From a virus: a stretch of DNA of 22,162 nt. Positions 15,853 through 22,162 of the stretch are shown piece after piece; positions within the stretch are counted from its first letter, which is position 1; the number at the start of each line of letters is the position of its first letter. The translations under genes and the position numbers were made by a program. The notes below the pieces were generated by a model, which searched no databases, was not told the origin of the DNA, and was given only the letters and a program-made list of their open reading frames with translations. The stretch spans positions 1-22,162 of the IMG/VR virus record IMGVR_UViG_3300022690_001016; one strand, 5' to 3'.

Positions 15853-16586
15853 AGCTAATAGGTTTTCTAAGTGTATATAATGAAGTAGAGAAAAAGAATC
15901 TTAAACGATGTTTAGAATCTCTTTCTCGTTACTGTGATGAGATTGTTATATATGATGATGCTAGTACAGACGATAGTGTAAAAGTAGCGCAAGAATATAC
16001 CAATCTTATTATTGAAGGTGAAACTAATGAGTGGGGTAAGGAAGCAGAACACAGGCAGCAATTGCTTGAACTTGCCCTAACAAGGAATCCTGATTGGATT
16101 TTTTGGATGGATGCCGATGAAGTTATTGAAAAGAGGGGTGAGGAAGGTGGAATCAGGCAACTTTGCAAAACACAAGAGTTTGATTCCTATTCTTTTCATG
16201 AGGTAAATCTATGGAGAACTCCGTCTTTTTATAGAATAGATAGCTCTTATAATGATGGAATATTTTGTCGTCTTTGGAAAAATAATGGAACACTTAAAAT
16301 ATTAAATAAACCAGGACTGCATCAAAGACTTGTTCCATATACATTAAAAAAAGAATCTATATCTACAATACAAGTTCTTCATCATGGATTTTCTTCAGAT
16401 GATAGAATTATTGATAAGTATCTAACTTATAAAAAGCATGGCCAAAATGGTTGGGCATTAGATAGACTTATTGATGAAAGAACTCTTATTGTAAATCCAT
16501 CTAGGCAAGAATGGTTTAGAGAACCGCTGCTAGATGTGAGTAAAAATGAGATATACAAGATTCCGCTTCGTACCAAATTGGTTTAA
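15849..16586 (+). CDS. GT2 family glycosyltransferase
   Basis: This 245-residue GT-A enzyme opens with MKLIGFLSVYNEVEKKNLK, has YDDASTDDS for the nucleotide, a conserved EAEHRQQLLE helix and the metal-binding FWMDADE motif (D88, D90). The C-terminal half has QRLVPY and VLHHGFSSDDR, typical of the GT2 subgroup close to LPS core transferases. It is the last of seven transferases in the run. Its 3' end overlaps the membrane protease by 41 bases in another frame, the longest overlap in the window. Confidence 0.83.
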   Translation: MKLIGFLSVYNEVEKKNLKRCLESLSRYCDEIVIYDDASTDDSVKVAQEYTNLIIEGETNEWGKEAEHRQQLLELALTRNPDWIFWMDADEVIEKRGEEGGIRQLCKTQEFDSYSFHEVNLWRTPSFYRIDSSYNDGIFCRLWKNNGTLKILNKPGLHQRLVPYTLKKESISTIQVLHHGFSSDDRIIDKYLTYKKHGQNGWALDRLIDERTLIVNPSRQEWFREPLLDVSKNEIYKIPLRTKLV

Positions 16587-17484
16587 AAGCGTATTAATTG
16601 GTATATTTATTGGACTAATAACTACTCTATTAGTTTATTTGTTACTTTTACTCATTCCAAAACAAAAGTCCCCCTTTATTAATGATGATAAATTTGACCC
16701 GATAATGGCAACGTGCTTAGTTGATAACGCCAGAGGTACAGGTACAGGTGTTTTATTAAATACAGGATATATTATTACAGCAGGACATGTTGTAGATATT
16801 AATAGAGATGGAACGATAGATAAAAAAGAAAGAAATCTTAAAGTTATTTTTTATGATGACTTAGGAGCTATAGCTACTATACATAGTGCTCGCATTGTAT
16901 ATAGTTGGGGTGCTAAAAAAGCTAAAAATGATTTTGCTATATTGGAAGTTCCAGAAAATATAAAGTCTAAAGTAAAACTCATTAAAGATTATGTAAAGGT
17001 GGGTGAAGAATTATTTACTATAGGATGTTCTAAAGGAAGAATTCCTCATATTGCATATGGATACAAATCTACAGACCATTATTATCCACTTAAAAGAGCA
17101 AGCTTAGATACATATTTTGGAAGTAGCGGTGGCGGTATTTATATAGATGAACACAAAATGGTTGGAATAGTTAAGGGTGTTGGTTTTGATAGGAGGTCGA
17201 CTCCAATTAGAGCACACTTAGTCATTGGTAAAGGTAAAAAGGTACAGCTTCATTTTATACAAGGTAGAGTTAATTATTTTGATGTTGTACCAGGTTGGAC
17301 AGAATATACTACGGCAAATGAAATTATTAATCATCTTGAGTCTAAAAATCTTTTGCAACTTGTTGAAGTTCAAGATAAAGAATTTAATATAGTCTATCCA
17401 AAATATATATTAATCACCCTATTACAAATATTAGCAGTATTATTTTGTGTGGGTTATTTTAGAAAAATAATATTCACCCCTTGA
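16546..17484 (+). CDS. Membrane-anchored trypsin-like serine protease
   Basis: This 312-residue protein has a hydrophobic helix at about 14-35, a chymotrypsin-fold domain, and a second hydrophobic stretch at about 285-305. The catalytic triad is visible in order: H81 in ITAGHVV, D129 in KNDFAIL, and S194 in FGSSGGG (the GxSGG nucleophile site). The N-terminus is positively charged before the helix, so the protease domain would face the far side of the membrane (periplasm or exterior); this topology is inferred. Proteases of this kind are common in bacteria (Deg-like) but unusual inside a phage sugar operon. It lacks a PDZ domain. The ATG at 16546 has only a weak upstream GAG and depends on coupling to the overlapping transferase. 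Confidence 0.82.
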   Translation: MRYTRFRFVPNWFKSVLIGIFIGLITTLLVYLLLLLIPKQKSPFINDDKFDPIMATCLVDNARGTGTGVLLNTGYIITAGHVVDINRDGTIDKKERNLKVIFYDDLGAIATIHSARIVYSWGAKKAKNDFAILEVPENIKSKVKLIKDYVKVGEELFTIGCSKGRIPHIAYGYKSTDHYYPLKRASLDTYFGSSGGGIYIDEHKMVGIVKGVGFDRRSTPIRAHLVIGKGKKVQLHFIQGRVNYFDVVPGWTEYTTANEIINHLESKNLLQLVEVQDKEFNIVYPKYILITLLQILAVLFCVGYFRKIIFTP

Positions 17485-17508
17485 CCATATATAGTTTCGA
17501 CCTATTAT
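17481..17508 (+). promoter_or_regulatory. Sigma-70-like promoter for the nucleotide-sugar operon
   Basis: TTGACC at 17481-17486 (overlapping the protease stop), a 16-base spacer, and TATTAT at 17503-17508 preceded by GACC. It has the same architecture as the promoter at 7660-7687 and lies in the third non-coding gap. An AGGAG Shine-Dalgarno at 17538-17542 then serves the ATG at 17553. No terminator is visible before it. Confidence 0.5.
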
Positions 17509-17552
17509 TAGAATAGAGGTAGTCTGTTTAAATTAATAGGAGTATCGTCGGA

Positions 17553-18514
17553 ATGATAAAAAAAATAATGGTAACCGGCGCGGTGGGATATATTTCAGAC
17601 TTTGTAGTTCAAGAATTATTGGCTCGTGACTGTGATGTTGCAGCTGTTGATAATTTAATTTATGGCGGTTCCTATTTACGTGGACTTGGTGACGAGCGAC
17701 TGTTTTTTTATAAACTAGATATAACAGATGAGTGGGAATTTGAAAGTATTTTAAATAAATTTAAACCAGATATAATCATTCACGCGGCAGCTTTAGTAGG
17801 AGACACTGTTTGTCAAATAGACCCAGAAAGAACTATTAAAGTAAATGAGTGTGCCACAATATGGCTTGCTGATTATTGTCAAACACATAGTATTAAACTT
17901 ATATTTATTTCTACGTGTTCTGTATATGGCGCCAACAATGAGCTTCTAGATGAAAAAAGTAAAACAAATCAAAACTGAATGCCGAGAAATTTATTCAGGA
18001 AAATCTAACTGATTATATAATTTTCCGCCTTGGAACAGTGTTTGGTATTAGTTCTGAGCATGCAAGAATACGTTCCGACCTAGTAGCAAATATATTAACC
18101 TTTAAAGTATGTGAGGGCCAAGATATTACTGTGTTTGGTGGCGAACAATGGCGGCCACTTATTCATGTTAAAGATGTGGGGTGGGCATTAGTAGAGGCGG
18201 CATTGGAAGATGTAGAGTCTGGTGTTTATATTTTATCTGCATACAATATGAAAATAATAGATTTGGCTAAAGAAATATGGAAAATTAATCCTAGAGTAAA
18301 TCTTATAACTACTGATGCTAAATTTGAAGATTTAAGAAATTATAGGGTAGATAATTCTAAAGCATTGGATGTTGGATTTCAACCTATTATTCCATTTAAG
18401 ATGGGTATTGAAGAAATGGCAGATATAGTTAGAGAAGGTAGAATAGCAGATGTTTGGAGTTCAGACTATAATAATGCTAAATTTATAGGGGCGAAATATG
18501 GTATTAATAGTTAA
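17553..18514 (+). pseudogene. NAD-dependent sugar epimerase/dehydratase, broken by deletion and frameshift
   Basis: Two consecutive frames encode one extended short-chain dehydrogenase. The first (17553-17978) has the Rossmann start TGAVGYIS, where the third glycine of GxxGxxG is Ser, then DNLIYGG, HAAALVGD and STCSVYG. It stops just after EKSKTN. The homologous continuation KLNAEKFIQENL...RLGTVFG is in a frame that is open from 17963 and ends at 18514. In intact relatives a segment of about eight residues ending in YxxxK lies between KTN and KLNAEK, so roughly 22 bases appear deleted and the catalytic Tyr goes with them. The second frame could start at GTG 18038, but that would make only a C-terminal fragment. 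This may be a true pseudogene or an assembly or sequence error; the neighbours are intact. Relatives include GalE-like 4-epimerases. Confidence 0.8.
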
Positions 18515-18956
18515 AGAGATTGATTGGACTAAACCGCGAGTTAATGATATACCATTACACTTAGATGATAGAGGAAGTGTTTATTGTGTCTTTGACCATT
18601 TGGATATGAGTAAAATAAAACGCTCTTATGTTGTAAGAAATTGGCAACCAGGAACAGTTCGAGGGTGGCACGGGCATTCTAAAGCTGCCACCTATATCCA
18701 TGTAATTAAAGGTACCTCCAAAGTTTGTGCTAAGAAAATGGATGGCGATGAAATATTTTCTGCCACAATATCTGCCGCCAAGCCACAACTTTTTTATGTG
18801 CCGCCAGGTTGGTATAATGGAACAATGACTCTTCAAGAAGACACAAGGATACTTGTTTTTTCAACACTCACATTTAATGAAGTTAAGAATGATGATATTA
18901 GAAAAGAAGTAACTAAAGAAGAGCTTGATACTATATGGAAAGTTGCTAATAGATGA
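18498..18956 (+). CDS. RmlC-like cupin, sugar-nucleotide epimerase or isomerase
   Basis: The 152-residue single cupin has PLHLDDRGSVYCVFDH near the start, then the RGWHGH metal/substrate block, the IHVIKGTSKV strand turn and YVPPGWYNGT. These are features of the dTDP-4-dehydrorhamnose 3,5-epimerase (RmlC) and ketoisomerase group. Proteins with RGWHGH are annotated as RmlC-like but differ from classical RmlC (RGLHFQ), so the exact reaction is open. AGGGG lies before the ATG inside the end of the broken epimerase. The stop overlaps the start of the RmlD-like reductase, suggesting paired action on a 4-keto sugar. Confidence 0.78.
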   Translation: MVLIVKEIDWTKPRVNDIPLHLDDRGSVYCVFDHLDMSKIKRSYVVRNWQPGTVRGWHGHSKAATYIHVIKGTSKVCAKKMDGDEIFSATISAAKPQLFYVPPGWYNGTMTLQEDTRILVFSTLTFNEVKNDDIRKEVTKEELDTIWKVANR

Positions 18957-19804
18957 GTGAGAAAGTTGTACTATTAGGGAACAGCGGCATGCTTGGTAGT
19001 ATGGTTCAAAAAATACTTTCGCGCCAAATGGACCTCAACGTTAATGGATTTGGCCGCGAAGCCCTACAACTTTACCCTAGAAGCCTAAATAATATGGGTA
19101 GCAAACTTACTGAATTACTTGGTTTTGATACTAAGTGGATAATTAATTGTATGGGAGCCACAAAACCATATTTCGATAATTGTAGTGACCTAAGTATTCC
19201 TATTTATGTTAATGCTCTTTTCCCCCATCAGCTTGCAAAGTGGGCAGAACTAATGCCACACAAACCTAATGTACTCCATATAACAACGGATTGTGTTTAT
19301 GATGGCTATATTGGTAGATATGACGAGAGGGCATCGCATAGTTCTGAAGATTTATATGGCAAATCAAAGAGCCTAGGTGAGCCAGATAATTGTATGGTAT
19401 TGCGTACTAGTATTATTGGTCCAGAAACTGAGGGTCGTTCTAGACATTTTTTGAGTTGGATTAAAAATCAGGATGGAAAGTCTTGTAATGGATATACGAA
19501 TCATTGGTGGAATGGAGTAACTACACTTGAACTAGCTTATGTAATTTCTGATATAATTTGTACGGACCATTATGAGAAAGGTACGTTTCATATATTTTCT
19601 AATGATATATCCAAGCATGATATGATACAGCAAATTGCAGAAGTGTATAATCTTGATATAGACTTAACTCCTACTAAAACAAAAATAGAGTGTGATAGAA
19701 GATTGAGGACCGTTAAGAAACTTAATGATTTTACTAATCAAAAGCCGTTTAAAGAAATGATACAGGAACTTAAAAAGTTTGAGGATATAGAAAAGAATAT
19801 ATGA
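18953..19804 (+). CDS. RmlD-like sugar nucleotide reductase (SDR family)
   Basis: This 283-residue extended SDR is of the dTDP-4-dehydrorhamnose reductase type. It has the cofactor loop GNSGMLG at 9-15, INCMGATKP, the TTDCVYDG strand and the catalytic Y135-x3-K139 (YGKSK), all intact. The substrate is likely a 4-keto-6-deoxy-hexose made upstream and epimerised by the adjacent cupin. It has tight overlaps on both sides (ATGA). In the UDP-FucNAc pathway an RmlD-like domain is fused to a cupin (CapF), so the adjacent pair could be a split CapF equivalent; a rhamnose-type pathway is the alternative. Confidence 0.85.
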   Translation: MSEKVVLLGNSGMLGSMVQKILSRQMDLNVNGFGREALQLYPRSLNNMGSKLTELLGFDTKWIINCMGATKPYFDNCSDLSIPIYVNALFPHQLAKWAELMPHKPNVLHITTDCVYDGYIGRYDERASHSSEDLYGKSKSLGEPDNCMVLRTSIIGPETEGRSRHFLSWIKNQDGKSCNGYTNHWWNGVTTLELAYVISDIICTDHYEKGTFHIFSNDISKHDMIQQIAEVYNLDIDLTPTKTKIECDRRLRTVKKLNDFTNQKPFKEMIQELKKFEDIEKNI

Positions 19805-20946
19805 AGTACAAATTAACTTTCATAATTGGAACAAGGCCAGACATCATAAGATGTTCTAAGTTAATAGAATTGCTGGACAATAATCCAAAAATAGACTTAA
19901 CTCTTATTCATACTGGTCAACATTATGATAGTAATTTATCTGACTCATTCTTTAAAGAATTGAATATAAGAAAGCCAGACATTGTATTAAGTACTGGTGG
20001 CGTATCTCCATGTCAACAACACTCAAAATTAATAAGTCAACTAGAGCCTGTACTTATTAAATTAAATCCAGATGCTTGTATGTTTATAGGTGATACAAAT
20101 GCTGTAATTGGATGTATAGTTCCACTTAGATTAAATATTCCAATAATCCATTGCGAAGCAGGGATGCGCGCTTATAATTGGGATATGATTGAGGAAAGAA
20201 ATCGTGTACTTATTGACAATGTAAGTGATGTGCTTTATGTTTATCAAGATGATTATAAAGTTCAATTAGTTCAAGAAGGAATTGACCCCACTAAGATTGT
20301 TGTAACTGGCAATATTATTGTTGATATAATTGAAGAACATATAAGAGAATTTGACTGGCGTGGCGATGATAGCAGCCCATATGGTTTTAAAAGTATACAA
20401 GGAGTAAATATAGAGTGTTCAGACTATGCACTTATGACTCTTCACCGTGATGAACATATGAGAGACCCAAAACTGTCACAGAAAATTATAGACCAAGTTG
20501 GAAGAGCTACTAGCAGGCGAAACCTATCTGTTGTATTAATTGAAATGCCGCGACTCAAAGCTCTTCGGTTGGAATATCCGGCAAATTTTATTATATCGCC
20601 GCCTCTTGGTTATTTTGAGTTTGGTATGCTAGAAGCGAATGCCGCTATAGAATATACTGACAGCGGAACTAATCAGGAAAGTGCTAGTTTATTTTCTGTT
20701 CCCTGTGTTGTGACAAGGGTTTGTACAGAACGACCTGAGTGCCGAGATTGTGGAACCACTGTTTTGAGTGGCTATAGTCGTATTGAGGAGGCAACTGAAT
20801 TAGTTTTATCTGCCCAATACAACCCTAATTTCTCTCTAGGAGACGGAAAGAGTTCACAGCGTATTGTTGATGATTTAATTGAACGATTTGATAATAATTT
20901 TTGTAACAAGAATAGTTTTAAGTATAGGCATTTTGCTCAACTATGA
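19801..20946 (+). CDS. wecB: UDP-N-acetylglucosamine 2-epimerase, non-hydrolysing (WecB-like)
   Basis: This 381-residue GT-B-like epimerase interconverts UDP-GlcNAc and UDP-ManNAc, or acts on related 6-deoxy sugars. Motifs run in order: GTRPDIIR, HTGQHYD, GDTNA, HCEAGMRAYNWDMIEERNR with H117 and E119, TLHRDEH with H215, and TDSGTNQE. The acidic and His positions match the catalytic set of E. coli WecB. Length is normal. It overlaps the reductase upstream and the methyltransferase downstream. Since the epimerase at the operon head is broken, this may be the main functional supplier of the special sugar, unless a host enzyme completes the path. Confidence 0.9.
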   Translation: MKYKLTFIIGTRPDIIRCSKLIELLDNNPKIDLTLIHTGQHYDSNLSDSFFKELNIRKPDIVLSTGGVSPCQQHSKLISQLEPVLIKLNPDACMFIGDTNAVIGCIVPLRLNIPIIHCEAGMRAYNWDMIEERNRVLIDNVSDVLYVYQDDYKVQLVQEGIDPTKIVVTGNIIVDIIEEHIREFDWRGDDSSPYGFKSIQGVNIECSDYALMTLHRDEHMRDPKLSQKIIDQVGRATSRRNLSVVLIEMPRLKALRLEYPANFIISPPLGYFEFGMLEANAAIEYTDSGTNQESASLFSVPCVVTRVCTERPECRDCGTTVLSGYSRIEEATELVLSAQYNPNFSLGDGKSSQRIVDDLIERFDNNFCNKNSFKYRHFAQL

Positions 20947-21512
20947 AACAAGTAATATTAGATAGATTTAATACTGATGATTTAAAGATTCGCAAAGATA
21001 ATTGGCTTGAAATATATAATGATATATCTGAGCAATGTAATATTGATACTATATTAAATATAGGAATTGGTCCAGGTCATGCATGTATTTCTTGGAATGA
21101 ATTTCTTAATAATCTGTGGCTTGCACAATATCTTGAGAATTTAGAAATAGACAAAGCTATATGTGATAGTGCAAAAGCTACAGATAATTATTTAATAGCA
21201 AATATTCAACATGGTGATGTTAGAAAAATAGATGAGATATATAGTGATAACTCATTTGATTTAATTTTCTGGTCTCATGGTCCGGAACATATTGAAAGAA
21301 AAGAATGGGTGGCAACTTTTAAGAAGATTGAAAAGATTGCCTCAAAGGTTGTTATTCTTCAAATGCCTTGGGGTGACGGGTATGATTATGATACGGGCCA
21401 CTTGTCTAAATCAATTAAACGAGGTGAAATAGAAAAGTTTGGCTATACGGTCTATTACGATGGCGTAGAAAATACGAAAAATGCTGGGATAACAGGATAT
21501 AAATTACCATGA
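20943..21512 (+). CDS. SAM-dependent methyltransferase (class I, small)
   Basis: The 189-residue protein has the SAM-binding strand and loop ILNIGIGPGHA near residues 37-46, an acidic IQHGDVRKID segment and FDLIFWSHGPEHIER as the post-IV region, the layout of class I methyltransferases. Position in the sugar operon suggests O-methylation of a glycan or a sugar nucleotide; this is inference. No DNA methyltransferase motif (DPPY or PCQ) is seen, so it is unlikely to protect DNA. It is coupled at both ends by overlap. Confidence 0.72.
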   Translation: MKQVILDRFNTDDLKIRKDNWLEIYNDISEQCNIDTILNIGIGPGHACISWNEFLNNLWLAQYLENLEIDKAICDSAKATDNYLIANIQHGDVRKIDEIYSDNSFDLIFWSHGPEHIERKEWVATFKKIEKIASKVVILQMPWGDGYDYDTGHLSKSIKRGEIEKFGYTVYYDGVENTKNAGITGYKLP

Positions 21513-22078
21513 AGACTTTTGATTATACAACTATTATAGGGCGCTCGCCTTCTTTGTGGCGCTGGCATGTGGACAACGTGTTAAGAAATGCTGGTTTAGC
21601 TCGTGACCTTTGGACGTTTAATGTTGTTATTTATTATCATAAACAATTACGTGAAACAGATGTTACTGATGAGCTAATTAGTATATGTGAAGAGAATGAT
21701 ATTAACTATCAGTTACATTATGAAGACCCAAACGTATCATTTATAGAAAGATTATACGACTGTTGGAATTTAGTACAGGAGATAGGAGATAGGCCATATA
21801 CTTTGCGAGGTGGAAGTGACCAAGCTTGGTATAAGAATAGTTTTGATAATATTTTTAATGTCCTCGCTCAATCCAATTCTGATATTATTTTACAGGCACA
21901 GACAATAGAAAGTCCTTTGGCTGGAGCATCTCGACATTTTGTAAAGGATTTTGGTTCGACTCCTGAAGATTTTAATGAGGAGGAATTTAATAAATTCTGT
22001 AAAGAAATATTGCGCCATGATTTGTTTTACTTTTTTCATCTAGAAGCTCATTGTTGGCGCCATATACAGAACACGTAG
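21509..22078 (+). CDS. Glycosyltransferase-like protein, unusual 3' end
   Basis: The 189-residue protein has an opening FDYTTIIGRSPSLWRWHVDNVLRNAG, VVIYYHKQL and a TLRGGSDQAWYKNSF segment. These recall nucleotide-diphosphosugar transferase-like proteins found in phage and bacterial glycan clusters. I could not match a definite family. It ends with HCWRHIQNT and a TAG, the only TAG stop among the genes here, while a different frame stays open from 22044 to the window end. The tail could therefore be truncated by a frameshift. It is coupled to the methyltransferase by ATGA overlap. Confidence 0.5.
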   Translation: MKTFDYTTIIGRSPSLWRWHVDNVLRNAGLARDLWTFNVVIYYHKQLRETDVTDELISICEENDINYQLHYEDPNVSFIERLYDCWNLVQEIGDRPYTLRGGSDQAWYKNSFDNIFNVLAQSNSDIILQAQTIESPLAGASRHFVKDFGSTPEDFNEEEFNKFCKEILRHDLFYFFHLEAHCWRHIQNT

Positions 22079-22162
22079 AAATAAATATAAGTTTAATACT
22101 ATGTGTTTGACAATAATCAGCAAGCCATATTGTGGCACACTCATTTACTTTAATAGTTCTTT
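22079..22162 (+). other. 3' edge: open frame and weak promoter-like site
   Basis: No complete gene is seen. One frame is open from 22044 to the edge with an ATG at 22101 but no Shine-Dalgarno. TTGACA (22107-22112), 15 bases, TATTGT (22128-22133) is a weak promoter-like pair with a shorter spacer than the two better ones. Confidence 0.2.

Noticed and set aside
17950-18040. Programmed frameshift or ribosome bypass in the epimerase
   Set aside because: Residues of the active site appear missing, not skipped over. No slippery heptamer or take-off/landing pair was evident.
1149-18836. Open frames on the minus strand (for example 1149-1478, 2777-3046, 4348-4773, 18561-18836)
   Set aside because: All lie opposite well-supported genes, lack Shine-Dalgarno sites and show no recognisable motif.
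8243-22078. A chromosomal bacterial O-antigen locus
   Set aside because: It continues directly from a phage-type replication module, shares its GATC-free composition and homing endonucleases, and has no lipid-carrier, flippase or polymerase gene in view. The call is by context, not proof.
22070-22090. TAG recoding (amber read as amino acid)
   Set aside because: Read-through of the only TAG meets TAA two codons later, and all other genes end in TAA or TGA without internal TAG.

Overview
The window reads as part of an AT-rich genome of a large, lytic-type bacteriophage. It is probably uncultivated; no capsid, tail or packaging gene falls inside it, so this rests on gene content. The support is a dense one-strand layout (almost every junction overlaps by a few bases or abuts), two free-standing GIY-YIG homing endonucleases, and a replication and nucleotide-pool module (ThyX, dUTPase, MazG, thymidine kinase, SSB, DnaE-type polymerase) of the kind large phages carry. 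All genes are on the + strand, and no tRNA, CRISPR array or insertion sequence was seen.

Region 1 (1-7652) is replication and nucleotide metabolism. It holds the 3' end of a thyX gene, a Cas4/AddB-like PD-(D/E)XK nuclease with an apparent Fe-S cysteine set, and a family-C (DnaE) DNA polymerase broken into two genes. The N-terminal half (1394-3322) has the PHP domain and all three catalytic aspartates. The C-terminal half (6096-7652) has fingers, HhH and OB regions. About 2.8 kb lies between them: a GIY-YIG endonuclease, dUTPase, MazG, a small PD-(D/E)XK-like protein, a zinc-ribbon protein and thymidine kinase. The halves meet in the variable linker just after the palm, and no intein sequence is visible, so the enzyme probably works as two associated chains.

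Region 2 (7653-8242) has a promoter, a 5' hairpin, ssb with a canonical acidic tail, and a structured 91-base leader. Region 3 (8243-16586) is a run of seven glycosyltransferases (four GT-B, three GT-A), interrupted by a second GIY-YIG endonuclease and a small unknown protein. Region 4 (16546-17484) is a membrane-anchored trypsin-like protease. Region 5 (17485-22162) begins with a second promoter of the same architecture. It continues with nucleotide-sugar genes (a broken NAD-dependent epimerase, RmlC-like cupin, RmlD-like reductase, WecB-like 2-epimerase), a methyltransferase and a probable glycosyltransferase-like protein. Together regions 3-5 look like a machine for making and transferring unusual sugars. 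No lipid-carrier transferase, flippase or polymerase is seen, so the acceptor (virion protein, DNA or host surface) is open.

The most striking whole-window signal is compositional. Reading every line by eye, I found no GATC anywhere in 22,162 bases. Asp is written GAC whenever the next codon begins with C, although GAT is otherwise the common Asp codon. This points to long selection against a GATC-cutting host system, and it extends through both homing endonuclease genes.
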